NCBI GenBank assembly: GCA_001899315.1
Contig: MOYA01000001.1
Location: 2,334,132 to 2,369,764 of the forward strand
Length of the DNA stretch: 35,633 nucleotides
Reading direction: 5' to 3'
Source: Candidatus Obscuribacter phosphatis
GTDB lineage: Bacteria > Cyanobacteriota > Vampirovibrionia > Obscuribacterales > Obscuribacteraceae
Shown: one piece after another, positions 8,460 to 16,966 of the stretch
Numbering within the stretch: the first letter of the stretch is position 1
Layout: every line of letters starts with the position of its first letter
The notes under the pieces: model-generated
What the model was told of the DNA's origin: nothing
Database searches by the model: none
Seen by the model: only the letters and a program-made list of their open reading frames with translations
Program-made: the position numbers and the translations under genes

Positions 8460-11400
8460 ATGCTGACAAGCAATCTAAATCTGGTCTCAAGACTACACCA
8501 GCTCTTTTTAGACAGCCCGCAATACGCCAAACTATTAGGTCGCACCGCCCGAGGTGCAGCCCGCACCGAGCTCAACTTGGTGGGACTGACAGATTCAGCA
8601 AAATCGCTTGTCTTTTCAGTGCTGGCCCATGAGACCAGACGACCGCTCATTCTAGTGGTGCAAGACAACCATACCGGTGCTCGCTACCATCAAGAGCTGT
8701 CAAACCTCAGTCGCTATCCGGTCTTTTTCTACCCATCCAGTGAAGTTTCGCCCTACGAGCAAGTATTGTCGAGCCCCGATAATATTGCCGCCCAGCTAGA
8801 ACTCTTGCGCCACATCATGAAAGGCGAGAAAGAAAGCGAGCCCTACATAGCCGTAGTCAGCGCCCGTGCCCTTTCCCAAAGAGTGCTTTCCAAAGAGCAA
8901 CTTGAGCGTCATAGCCTCTCTCTCAAAGTAGGCGAACAAATCGATTCCACCGAGCTAGGCAGAAGACTTGCCGCGCTTGGCTATTCCAAAGAAGCCTTGG
9001 TCACCCTCAGGGGTGAGTTTAGTATCAGGGGCGATATCATTGACGTCTTTCCCTCTTGCGGTCTGCCTATTCGCATTGAGCTATTCGGCGACGAAATCGA
9101 ATCGATGCGCGTCTTCAACATCGATTCGCAAAGATCAATCGAACCAACCGACAAAATATCGATTCCGCCTAGATGGTGGGTGGTCCTCAGCCCTGACGAA
9201 AAAGAAAGAGAAGCCTTAGCCGACAAGCTGGCGGAAAAAACAGAAGAAGCAGCCGCCCACTTGAGCGAAAGTGCGGCTGAGACTCTTAAAGATGTTACCG
9301 GCTCCGACCTAGAAGCCCTCAGACTGGGACGTTATCCCGAGTCACTGGAATATTACGCGCCCTATATAGACGAAGATTTCGCCACCCTGATTAATTTCCT
9401 ACCGCCATCATCGATGGTGGTATTGGACGAATGGGATACCCTCTTGGCGGCGCTGAGTTCTTACGACGAAAAGCTGGATAACACTATAAAGGAAGGGCTT
9501 GAAACCGGTCGACTCTTACCCCTGCCCAGACTTTTGCACCTTAAAGCCGGCGAAATCGCCACTTCTCTCAAACCTTTGCAGAGACTCTATGTCTCAACTT
9601 TACCTCTTGTTATAGAAGAAGAGGCACCGAGCCCAAGTCAAGCTGCAGCAAGAGTAGACTTTGACTGCCACCCCATCGAAAGATTCGGCAACCAGCTCAA
9701 TCTTTTGGCAGAAAGAGTGAAGACCCTGCGCAAAGAGGGCTATCACATCTTGATTTGCACCGAGCAGCCCCAGCGCATCATCGGTGTCTTGAAAGAATAT
9801 GACTGCCAGGCTGTCTATATCTCGCCGGAAGGCGCAGACACGCATATTAGCCCCGAAGAGAGCAAACCGGCGGCAGGCAATACAATTAATCCGGAAAATC
9901 TGCTTGGCGATCTCAGCACCGCCCTTGGCGGCAGCACCGCCAGAAAAGAAGAAAGAGATAAAATCTGGGTAGCAAGAAGTGGTTTCAGCCATGGCTTCAA
10001 ACTTACCGATGCCGGTCTTGTCACCATCACTGATGCTGAAATTTTTGGCGTCAAACGTAAGCCGACTATATATAGACGACCAATCATAGAGAAAAACTAT
10101 GAGCGTTTCACCTCGGTTTCAGACCTTAAGGTAGGCGACTATGTCGTTCATCTCAAGCATGGTATCGGTCAGTTTGTCGGGATCAAGCGCATAAGCATCG
10201 ACTCTCAACAAAGAGAACACCTCAAGATTCAATATTCGGGCGACGATGTACTTTATGTACCGGTCGACCAGATCAATCTTCTCAGCCGCTACCGCGGTGC
10301 CGGCGATGCGCCGCCCAGATTGTCGCGCTTTGGCGGCGCCGAATGGGAGACCACCAAGAAGCGCGTTAAGAAATCGATTAAACAAGTCGCCGAAGATTTG
10401 GTCAATCTCTATGCCATGCGCGCCAAACAAGAAGGCTACCAGTGCCCGCCCGATACACCCTGGCAGTACGAAATGGAAGAAGCCTTCCCCTATGAAGAGA
10501 CGCCCGACCAGTGGCAAGCCATTCAAGACGTCAAAGCCGATCTAGAATCGCCCAAACCGATGGATAGACTTATATGCGGCGACGTAGGCTTCGGCAAAAC
10601 CGAAATTGCCATACGCGGCATTTTCAAAGCAGTGATGTCAGGCAAACAAGTGGCTGTGCTGGTGCCTACCACTATTCTTGCCCAACAGCATTTCAACAAT
10701 ATCTCGGAACGCTTTGCACCTTATCCGGTGAGAGTGGGGCTTTTGAGCCGCTTCCGCACCGCCAAAGAACAAAGAGAAGTGGCTAAGAAATTAGCCACCG
10801 GCGAATGCGACGTGGTCATTGGCACACACCGCATGCTGCAAAAAGACATCGCCTTCAAAGACTTAGGGCTGGTTGTCATAGACGAAGAGCAAAGATTTGG
10901 AGTCGGACACAAAGAAAAACTAAAGCAGCTGAGAGTGATGGTGGACGTTCTCACCATGTCGGCTACTCCTATTCCTCGTACTTTATATATGGCTCTTTCC
11001 GGCGCCCGCGACATGTCGACGATCAATACCCCGCCGACCAACCGCGCCCCCATCAAGACCTTTGTCGGCGAATACAAAATGCCCCTGGTGCGCACCGCTA
11101 TCTTGCACGAAATGGAGAGAGGCGGGCAGATTTATTTTGTTCACAACCGCGTTGAAAATATCGAACAGATTGCCGCCGAAGTAAAAATGCTGGTGCCCGA
11201 AGCAAGACTAGCCATCGGGCATGGACAAATGGGCGAGCGCGAGCTGGAAAACGTGATGCTTTCTTTCTTGGCTCATGAATTCGATGTGCTCGTCTGCACA
11301 ACCATCATCGAATCAGGTCTCGATATACCCAACGTCAACACCATCATTATTAATGACGCCGACAAGCTCGGACTCTCGCAGATGTATCAGCTAAGAGGAC

Positions 11401-12167
11401 GCGTCGGTCGCTCTGAAGTGCAAGCCTATGCTTATTGTCTCTACAAACCTTCCAAGGTCTTGTCTGAGCAAGCCCAAGGACGACTGAAAGCAATCAGAGA
11501 GTTCACCTCGCTTGGCTCGGGCTATCAAATTGCTTTGCGCGATATGGAAATTAGAGGGGTCGGCAACATCTTAGGAGCCGAACAGCACGGTCATATGATT
11601 TCGGTAGGCTTCGACCTCTATTGCAAACTGCTTGAAGAGTCGGTGGCCGAACTGAAGGGCGAATCTGTTGCCCAAGATTATGATACTGCCGTTGATATCA
11701 ACGTCACTGCCTTCATTCCCGAATCATATATCGAAAACGGCGAGCAACGCCTAATCGAATACAAACGTCTGGCTGATGTTAAAACCGAAAGAGAACTGGC
11801 CATGCTGGTCAGCGAGTGGAAAGATCGCTTCGGCAATATTCCCAAAGAAACCGAGCAGCTCATTCAAGTGGTCAAACTAAGATTGCTTGCCGCTGCCGCC
11901 AATGTCCAATCTATCAAGCCGGATATGCAAGGCATGCGGCTTTATGTACCCTTCAGATTACAACAATGGATGCCCATTCAAGCTAGACTACCTAAACAGC
12001 TGGGTTCCCGCACCACCTATAAACCCGGCATTGCAGGCGGTCAGGGCTCCAGCCCATACATTTTGGTCAAGGCTCAAGGGGAAGAACCAGAAGATCAACT
12101 CAATCTCTTGCAAGACCTCTTGCAAGCCATAGTCGTCAGCACCGAACTTAATACCAGACCCGTCTGA
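8460..12167 (+). CDS. mfd: Transcription-repair coupling factor Mfd
   Basis: This 1235-residue ATPase displaces RNA polymerase stalled at lesions and recruits UvrA. It is full length for the family. The N-terminal UvrB-like region covers about residues 25-330. The CarD-like polymerase-interaction domain begins near 555 (VGDYVVHLKHGIGQF). The translocase modules follow, with Walker A GFGKT (K713), Walker B DEEQ at about 808-811, SATPIPRTL, ESGLDIP and QLRGRVGRS near 977. The C-terminal TRCF domain starts near 1075 (FIPESYIENGEQRLIEYK). AGGAAG stands somewhat far upstream of the ATG. It leads a run with the PpiC-type and TPR genes, with only 26 bases to the next start. Confidence 0.97.
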   Translation: MLTSNLNLVSRLHQLFLDSPQYAKLLGRTARGAARTELNLVGLTDSAKSLVFSVLAHETRRPLILVVQDNHTGARYHQELSNLSRYPVFFYPSSEVSPYEQVLSSPDNIAAQLELLRHIMKGEKESEPYIAVVSARALSQRVLSKEQLERHSLSLKVGEQIDSTELGRRLAALGYSKEALVTLRGEFSIRGDIIDVFPSCGLPIRIELFGDEIESMRVFNIDSQRSIEPTDKISIPPRWWVVLSPDEKEREALADKLAEKTEEAAAHLSESAAETLKDVTGSDLEALRLGRYPESLEYYAPYIDEDFATLINFLPPSSMVVLDEWDTLLAALSSYDEKLDNTIKEGLETGRLLPLPRLLHLKAGEIATSLKPLQRLYVSTLPLVIEEEAPSPSQAAARVDFDCHPIERFGNQLNLLAERVKTLRKEGYHILICTEQPQRIIGVLKEYDCQAVYISPEGADTHISPEESKPAAGNTINPENLLGDLSTALGGSTARKEERDKIWVARSGFSHGFKLTDAGLVTITDAEIFGVKRKPTIYRRPIIEKNYERFTSVSDLKVGDYVVHLKHGIGQFVGIKRISIDSQQREHLKIQYSGDDVLYVPVDQINLLSRYRGAGDAPPRLSRFGGAEWETTKKRVKKSIKQVAEDLVNLYAMRAKQEGYQCPPDTPWQYEMEEAFPYEETPDQWQAIQDVKADLESPKPMDRLICGDVGFGKTEIAIRGIFKAVMSGKQVAVLVPTTILAQQHFNNISERFAPYPVRVGLLSRFRTAKEQREVAKKLATGECDVVIGTHRMLQKDIAFKDLGLVVIDEEQRFGVGHKEKLKQLRVMVDVLTMSATPIPRTLYMALSGARDMSTINTPPTNRAPIKTFVGEYKMPLVRTAILHEMERGGQIYFVHNRVENIEQIAAEVKMLVPEARLAIGHGQMGERELENVMLSFLAHEFDVLVCTTIIESGLDIPNVNTIIINDADKLGLSQMYQLRGRVGRSEVQAYAYCLYKPSKVLSEQAQGRLKAIREFTSLGSGYQIALRDMEIRGVGNILGAEQHGHMISVGFDLYCKLLEESVAELKGESVAQDYDTAVDINVTAFIPESYIENGEQRLIEYKRLADVKTERELAMLVSEWKDRFGNIPKETEQLIQVVKLRLLAAAANVQSIKPDMQGMRLYVPFRLQQWMPIQARLPKQLGSRTTYKPGIAGGQGSSPYILVKAQGEEPEDQLNLLQDLLQAIVVSTELNTRPV

Positions 12168-12193
12168 GAAATTCAGGAGGAAGGAAATTGGAA

Positions 12194-13726
12194 ATGAAGA
12201 TGCAGCTAACCAACCTTAAAGCACTGGCTCTCTTGGCCGGACTGAGCCTGGTCATAAGCGGTTGCCAAAAGCAAGGTGCCGAAAGCACAGATAAGACGAC
12301 ACCTTCTTCAAGTTCGTCGACTTCTTCAAGCTCTTCTACTTCTTCAAGCTCAGAGCCTAACAAAGAAAATTCAGACAAAACTGATGGAGCCGCCGGCAAA
12401 GAGAAAACGGCTGAAGCAATCAACGGCTCTGGCGCCGGCGAAGGGCAGTCGGTCGATCTCAAAGGCGCACAAAATATCAATGTCGCCAAGTTGCCGGAGA
12501 GCATGGAAATTTGCAAAGTGAACGGTACACCGATAACGGTGGCACAGTTCAAAAGAGAGTATCGCGAAGCCATTATCTCTTTGCAAAACACCTTGAGCGC
12601 CGACCCTGTGCAAGTGGCCATCTTTGACAAGCAAGCCGAAGCGATGAAAATAAAGCTGGAAGAAGACGAAAAGAAAAAACTTCTCGAAACAGCCAGAAAG
12701 CCGCAATCACTGGAAGGCATGACCCTCGATAAGTTTCTCAAGGCTAAAAAAATAAGCGAAGCCGATTTTGATAAGCAAGTTTTAGCCCTTGGTTTGGCTT
12801 TTAAAGTCGGCTCTAAACTAGTTGAAAAACAACTACTGAACGAGATTATCAATCGTGAGCTAATGCTTGCCGAGGCAAGAGCGCAAAATCTTTATAAACC
12901 GGCATACAACGACTTCCTCAAGATAAAAGAATCGCCGCGCTATAAGAAAATGCTCGAGCTTTCCGAACGCACACCGGAAGAGGTGAAGGAAGACTTGATC
13001 AACGATCGCATGCTCATGATCTTGCTTGAGAAAATCGCTCGCGAAAACGCCCCCTCCGATAAAGAATTGCTTTCTATCTATCAAAAGAATCAAGCTAGTT
13101 TCAAGCACGGCGAGTCAATCAAGCTTGCCCATATAGTGCTTGCCGCCCCATCTATCGACATGCCGCCGGTTGAAAGCATCAAGACCCAGTTGCGCAAGCA
13201 AAATCCAAAAATGAGCGAAGCCGACCTCGATAAAGAAGTGCTTGTGGTCAAACAGCAAAAACTTAGACTGGCGGAAGAGCTATTGGCCAGAGCCAATAAG
13301 GGGGAAGATTTCAAATCACTGGCCGACAATTTCTCTGAAGATACCATGGCAAGAATGGCCAAGAGCGGCGGTGAAATACCTGAACTAGACCTAAGTGAAG
13401 TGTCGGCTGATAAAGGCTCAAGCCCCATCAAAACCCTGGTTAATGCCGCAAAAGGGGTCAAGCCCGGCAAACTGGTTATGACACCGGTCGAAACCACGGT
13501 GGGTTACCATGTGGTCAAAGTTATCGACAGAAAGCCGGCCGGCACCACCAGCTTTGACGAAGCCAAAGAAGCCTTGAAAGAGAGCGCCATGGCTCAAAAT
13601 ATCGAAGCCACTAAAGAAAAATGGCTCAGTGCCAAACGTCTTAAGTCAAAAATTGTTTTCAGCGATGAATTTAGCAAAGCCTCAGGGCTGCAAGCCATGA
13701 AGCAAGGCGAATCGCAAGTCAAGTAA
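12194..13726 (+). CDS. PpiC-type peptidylprolyl isomerase lipoprotein (SurA/PrsA-like)
   Basis: This 510-residue protein is an exported foldase/chaperone candidate. A lipoprotein signal peptide ends in the lipobox ISGC, with C24 as the lipidated residue. A Ser-rich low-complexity linker follows (about residues 35-55), then a SurA-type helical N-domain (CKVNGTPITVAQFKREY) and a single rotamase PpiC domain at about 307-445 (IKLAHIVLAAP to GYHVVKVIDRKP). It would assist folding of exported proteins. The start is ambiguous: ATG at 12194 has AAGGA 8 bases upstream, while a TTG at 12188 has AGGAGG 7 bases upstream and would add Met-Glu. It is 26 bases downstream of mfd and probably in one operon. 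Confidence 0.85.
   Translation: MKMQLTNLKALALLAGLSLVISGCQKQGAESTDKTTPSSSSSTSSSSSTSSSSEPNKENSDKTDGAAGKEKTAEAINGSGAGEGQSVDLKGAQNINVAKLPESMEICKVNGTPITVAQFKREYREAIISLQNTLSADPVQVAIFDKQAEAMKIKLEEDEKKKLLETARKPQSLEGMTLDKFLKAKKISEADFDKQVLALGLAFKVGSKLVEKQLLNEIINRELMLAEARAQNLYKPAYNDFLKIKESPRYKKMLELSERTPEEVKEDLINDRMLMILLEKIARENAPSDKELLSIYQKNQASFKHGESIKLAHIVLAAPSIDMPPVESIKTQLRKQNPKMSEADLDKEVLVVKQQKLRLAEELLARANKGEDFKSLADNFSEDTMARMAKSGGEIPELDLSEVSADKGSSPIKTLVNAAKGVKPGKLVMTPVETTVGYHVVKVIDRKPAGTTSFDEAKEALKESAMAQNIEATKEKWLSAKRLKSKIVFSDEFSKASGLQAMKQGESQVK
12302..12355 (+). repeat. Three 18-base tandem repeats coding for a Ser-rich linker
   Basis: The core CTTCTTCAAGCTC recurs with an 18-base period beginning at 12302, 12320 and 12338, with small differences. 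It encodes six-residue Ser/Thr units in the linker just after the lipid anchor of the PpiC-type protein. Because the unit is a multiple of three, copy-number slippage would change linker length without shifting the frame. Confidence 0.6.
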
Positions 13727-13732
13727 TCAATA

Positions 13733-13741
13733 TGAGATAAT
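13733..13741 (+). promoter_or_regulatory. Extended -10 element before the TPR gene
   Basis: TGAGATAAT matches the extended -10 pattern TGnTATAAT with one mismatch and lies 27 bases before the ATG at 13769. No good -35 is seen, as is usual for extended -10 promoters. It could let this gene be expressed independently of mfd. Confidence 0.35.
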
Positions 13742-13768
13742 ACGCCCGAGCCCTTGAGGAGATGAAGA

Positions 13769-14629
13769 ATGTTCGACCGTCCCGGAGTTACTAGAGCAGT
13801 ATTTCTTTCAGTAGCCCTTACTTTATTGGGCACCTGCCAGGTCAAAGCCGCCCCCGCCGGCAAAAAGACCACTAAGACAGCCAAAAGCGAAGCTGTCGCC
13901 AAAAGCGATAAAGTCAGCGAAGATGCTAAGACAGCCCTCAAAGACGGTCTTAAGCTCATGTCCGAAGGAAAAGGACAAGAAGCTGAAGCCAAATTTTCTG
14001 AAGCAATCAAGCTCAGCCCCAACTATGCAGTCGCCTATGCCAATCGTGCCAATATAAGCATGATTCGCAAACACTTCCGTACAGCTTTGGCTGACTGCAA
14101 CAAAGCCATCGAACTAGATGCCAAACTGGCCATGGCTTATATAAACCGCTCATGGGCTTATCTTTCTTTGGGTCATATGGAAAAAGCCTTAGCCGACGCC
14201 AGCAAAGCCATTGAACTGGAACCCAAAGTAGCAGTAGCTTATGTGAACCGCTCCCATGCCTATGCCAAAATGGGCAAGAGCAAAGAAGCCCTCGCCGATG
14301 CCAGTAAAGCTATCGAACTTGAACCCAAGCTTTCCAGCGCCTATGTCAACCGCGCCCACGCTTACATCATCGAAGGCGACTTGAAGAAAGCTCTCGATGA
14401 CTGCGATAAAGCCATTGAACTAGCGCCCCGTATGGCTAGTGCTTATGTAAACCGCGGTCGCGCCTTGCGCCTAATGGGACACTACGAAAAGGCAGTTGTC
14501 GATCTCGATAAAGCCATCGAACTAAATCCCAAGCTGGGCAGTGCCTACTTCAACCGTGCCGAAGCCTATCAAAAGCTCTATGAAGCAGACATGGCTGAAG
14601 CGAAGAAGCTCGGTTATTCAAGTAAGTAA
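13769..14629 (+). CDS. Exported protein of six highly regular TPR repeats
   Basis: This 286-residue protein has a signal peptide (about residues 1-27, cleavage after VKA), a Lys/Ala-rich stretch, and then six 34-residue tetratricopeptide repeats from about residue 51 to 255 followed by a partial one. The repeats are unusually alike: A-Y-x-N-R motifs recur at AYANRA, AYINRS, AYVNRS, AYVNRA and AYVNRG, and the helix B ending KAIEL recurs in five of them. This points to expansion by recent duplication. Its role is probably to hold partner proteins in the periplasm; no partner is evident. GAGGAG precedes the ATG. A strong terminator follows 29 bases after the stop. Confidence 0.8.
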   Translation: MFDRPGVTRAVFLSVALTLLGTCQVKAAPAGKKTTKTAKSEAVAKSDKVSEDAKTALKDGLKLMSEGKGQEAEAKFSEAIKLSPNYAVAYANRANISMIRKHFRTALADCNKAIELDAKLAMAYINRSWAYLSLGHMEKALADASKAIELEPKVAVAYVNRSHAYAKMGKSKEALADASKAIELEPKLSSAYVNRAHAYIIEGDLKKALDDCDKAIELAPRMASAYVNRGRALRLMGHYEKAVVDLDKAIELNPKLGSAYFNRAEAYQKLYEADMAEAKKLGYSSK

Positions 14630-14658
14630 GAAAGCAACTATGTAAGCAATATAAAAGA

Positions 14659-14690
14659 AGAGAGCGGCAATAAAGCCGCTCTCTTTCTTT
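14659..14690 (+). terminator. Strong intrinsic terminator, probably bidirectional
   Basis: The 10-base-pair stem AGAGAGCGGC / GCCGCTCTCT (14659-14668 with 14675-14684) closes an AATAAA loop and is followed by TTCTTT. On the minus strand the same stem is followed by TCTTCTTTTAT. It therefore ends the mfd-PpiC-TPR run and can also end the convergent small repeat-protein gene. Confidence 0.85.
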
Positions 14691-14744
14691 AGGTATTTCA
14701 CAAGCGAAGAGCTCTGCTTAACGGCTCACTGCTTAAGCTAACAG

Positions 14745-15101
14745 CTACCAGCTGTAGGTCTTGATTCCATAAAACGGATTGGCTTCCGACTCGGCGCCGG
14801 TGGCGGTAACACCACCAGACTCAGAGTTAGCGCCTAGACCGGCAATGCCGCCCGACTCCGATTCGGCACCGGTGCCATAAACACCACCAGATTCAGAGTT
14901 GGCGCCTAGACCGGCGATACCGCCCGATTCAGACTCGGCACCGGTGGAATAAACGCCACCAGACTCATTGCCACCGCCGATAACAAAAAAACCGGCTTCA
15001 CTATCAGCCGAAGCTTTCAAGGCCATACCCAGAGACAGACTGATTGCCATCCCGGAAAGAACCAGAGCCTTTACAAGCATTCTCTTCTGTCCTTTATTCA
15101 T
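14745..15101 (-). CDS. Small secreted protein with five 12-residue repeats
   Basis: This 118-residue protein is not recognised. A signal peptide covers about residues 1-32 (hydrophobic core LVLSGMAISLSLGMAL, cleavage near ASA). Residues 46-105 are exactly five tandem 12-residue units of the form ESGG[VI]xxxGA[EN]S; units 1/3 (VYxTGAES) and 2/4 (IAGLGANS) alternate. A short aromatic end (NPFYGIKTYSW) follows. The ATG at 15101 is preceded by GAGGAGGA, a strong ribosome-binding site, and by its own promoter (15126-15154). Gly/Ser-rich repeats of constant length suggest a small beta-solenoid or an extended surface protein (inference). No enzymatic motif is present. Confidence 0.75.
   Translation of the reverse strand: MNKGQKRMLVKALVLSGMAISLSLGMALKASADSEAGFFVIGGGNESGGVYSTGAESESGGIAGLGANSESGGVYGTGAESESGGIAGLGANSESGGVTATGAESEANPFYGIKTYSW
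14787..14966 (-). repeat. Tandem coding repeats, 36-base unit in 72-base higher-order period
   Basis: Five 36-base units encode the 12-residue repeats. Alternate units are more alike than adjacent ones: copies of GGCGCCTAGACCGGCGAT-type sequence (plus strand) recur 72 bases apart, as do copies around CGGCACCGGTG. The array probably grew by duplicating a two-unit block. Confidence 0.8.
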
Positions 15102-15125
15102 CAATCTCTCCTCCTCAATTTGCAC

Positions 15126-15154
15126 CTTATACTACCAGAATACCCTTATTTCAA
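15126..15154 (-). promoter_or_regulatory. Promoter of the small repeat-protein gene
   Basis: On the minus strand TTGAAA (15154-15149) and TATAAG (15131-15126) are separated by exactly 17 bases. Each hexamer departs little from consensus. The transcript would start near 15119, about 18 bases before the ATG and just upstream of the strong GAGGAGGA site, so this gene is expressed separately from the GGDEF gene upstream. Confidence 0.65.
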
Positions 15155-15185
15155 AAGCGAGCCGACAATTCTCGTAAGACTCTTG

Positions 15186-16337
15186 TCAATTATTTGATCT
15201 AGCCCGAGACTTAATCTGGTTGCCGCCCATATCTTTGGCTTCAGCAACAAGCTCGTTAAGAATGCTCAACAGTTCATCAAAAACAGTACCATCATCGGGC
15301 ATGGTAGCCACGCCGATACTTAGTGAGCAAGGGCTCTTCACCGGCTCTATAGTCATCGCCTGCGACTGCGCGGCGGCATGTTCATTGAGCATGGCGATGC
15401 CCATCGATGAGCGAATCACCTGAGCCATTTTCACCGCTTCAGCACCGTCCATACGAGGCAAGGCGACGATAAATTCTTCATGACCATAGCGACAGATAAC
15501 ATCAACCGGACGTGTCATTGTTGACACCACAGACGATACCGCACTCAAAACCGATTTTTCTTGCCCGACAGAACGAGCAGGTTCGCCTTTCTTTGGTCCA
15601 TCAACGTGTATCAACAAAAGCGAAATCTTGTCTTTGAAATAGCGGGCGCGCTCCACTTCCTCGGTGATAGCGACAACTCCACCACGTCGATTGAGAAAAC
15701 CAGTGGTCGGATCTTCACTTTCGTGAGCTTCCAGACGTCCGCGCAAAGTCTCCACTTCAAAGAGCTTGGCTAAATGGTCTGAAATGGTCACCAAAGTATC
15801 CACCACCAGCTTATTCCACTTTACCGAATTAGATGTATCGGCTTCTTGCAAAAGCAAAAGCCCAGCCAAGCGCTCATCTTTATCAGCTTCACTGAGCGAG
15901 GGACGCAATTTGAGCGGAATCAAATAGACCCTCTCTTTACCGACGGCAGTCATCACCTTGAGAAACATCTCGCGATACTCGTCATCGACTTCTTCGGCAA
16001 ATTTGTTGGCATCTTCAACGAGAGTGACATCTTGAGGCAAGGTCATCAGATGACGGGAAAGCTTTTGCCCGAAAAGTGAAGTCAACTCTGGCGCTACCGC
16101 CTGTTTACCACTTTTGACATATTCAAAAATCTCGACTTTGCCGTCATCTTTACCAGCCAAAAAGAACATGGCGCGCCCGGCATAGAAAACCCTACCGATG
16201 CGATCGATGAGGCTTTGAATATCACCGGCATAACCGAATGAAAGATGTTTACTGCTGCGCAAAACCGAGCAAAGAGCTTTAAGCACTTCATCGGCATTAA
16301 AAGGTGAAAAATCGATTTCGTCTGTACGGTAGTTCAA
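15186..16337 (-). CDS. GAF-like plus degenerate GGDEF domain protein
   Basis: This 383-residue cytoplasmic protein has a GAF-like sensor region (about residues 15-195) and a C-terminal GGDEF domain (about 205-378; DPTTGFLNRRG at 209-219, SLSIGVATMP). The signature reads GHEEF (285-289) instead of GGDEF, and the metal-binding Asp of the usual LLIDID block is His (LLIHVD, H244). The guanine-binding Asn/Asp after that block are also not found. The product-inhibition motif RxxD is intact (RPVD, 276-279) at the normal five-residue spacing. Active diguanylate cyclases make cyclic di-GMP; this one may instead bind it as an effector (inference). The TTG start overlaps the stop of the upstream hydrolase gene as TTGA, implying coupled translation. 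Confidence 0.75.
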   Translation of the reverse strand: MNYRTDEIDFSPFNADEVLKALCSVLRSSKHLSFGYAGDIQSLIDRIGRVFYAGRAMFFLAGKDDGKVEIFEYVKSGKQAVAPELTSLFGQKLSRHLMTLPQDVTLVEDANKFAEEVDDEYREMFLKVMTAVGKERVYLIPLKLRPSLSEADKDERLAGLLLLQEADTSNSVKWNKLVVDTLVTISDHLAKLFEVETLRGRLEAHESEDPTTGFLNRRGGVVAITEEVERARYFKDKISLLLIHVDGPKKGEPARSVGQEKSVLSAVSSVVSTMTRPVDVICRYGHEEFIVALPRMDGAEAVKMAQVIRSSMGIAMLNEHAAAQSQAMTIEPVKSPCSLSIGVATMPDDGTVFDELLSILNELVAEAKDMGGNQIKSRARSNN

Positions 16338-16966
16338 AAGAATGGATTCTCTTTTTTCTCGGTCCAGATACTTGTATCGGGGCCGTGGCCTGGTATAACG
16401 CGGGTCTCGTCGTCAAGAGTGAAGAGTCTTGTTTTTATCGACTTGATTATCTTATCGAAGGAACCGCCCCAAAGATCAGTTCGACCTATAGATCTCGAAA
16501 AAAGAGTGTCGCCTGAAAAGAGCAGGCTATCGCTATCTTGAACACAAAAGCAAAGACTGCCGGGGGTATGACCGGGAGTATGCAAAACCTGGGTTTTCAG
16601 CTTTCCGAAATTTATCTCTTGGTCATCTGATAGGAACTTATCAACAGGCAAAGGTTCATCGGCGCTTAGACCAAACATAGAGGCTTGTTTGCCGAGCATG
16701 TTGTAGAGAAACTCATCTTCTTTATGCAGACAAATTTCAGCTCCGGTCTTTTCTCTCATTCCTTTGCTGCCCATTATGTGGTCGAAATGAGCATGGGTGT
16801 GCAAGAGATATTTTGCTTTCAAACCAAGAGTGGCTAGTCTTTCGATAATGTCGTCAACATCGCCGCCCGGGTCGACCACAAGAGCCTCTCCGCTTTCGCT
16901 GCAACCCACTATGGAACAGTTACAGCCAAGGGGACCGACAGGAAAGCTTTCAACTATTAGACTCAT
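16334..16966 (-). CDS. Metallo-beta-lactamase-fold hydrolase (glyoxalase II-like)
   Basis: This 210-residue protein has all the metal-binding motifs of the hydroxyacylglutathione hydrolase-like branch: HxHxDH at residues 58-63 (THAHFDH), H133 (HTPGHTPGS), D153 (SGDTLF) and H194 (PGHGPDT). Such enzymes hydrolyse thioesters or related small substrates in the cytoplasm. At about 210 residues it lacks the C-terminal substrate domain of classical GloB, so the substrate is open. It overlaps prs by 4 bases (ATGA) and the GGDEF gene by 4 bases, so the three form one translationally coupled operon. Confidence 0.85.
   Translation of the reverse strand: MSLIVESFPVGPLGCNCSIVGCSESGEALVVDPGGDVDDIIERLATLGLKAKYLLHTHAHFDHIMGSKGMREKTGAEICLHKEDEFLYNMLGKQASMFGLSADEPLPVDKFLSDDQEINFGKLKTQVLHTPGHTPGSLCFCVQDSDSLLFSGDTLFSRSIGRTDLWGGSFDKIIKSIKTRLFTLDDETRVIPGHGPDTSIWTEKKENPFF

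Noticed and set aside
12168-12193. Separate promoter between mfd and the PpiC-type gene
   Set aside because: The gap is only 26 bases and is filled by the ribosome-binding site; promoter hexamers cannot be fitted.
12148-12852. Open frame of 234 codons antisense to the PpiC-type gene
   Set aside because: Low-complexity Ser/Glu content mirrors the Ser-rich linker and Lys/Glu-rich helices of the real gene.
14787-14966. Possible CRISPR array because of the regular 36-base periodicity
   Set aside because: The units are contiguous, in frame, and encode 12-residue repeats behind a signal peptide; there are no unique spacers and no cas genes.
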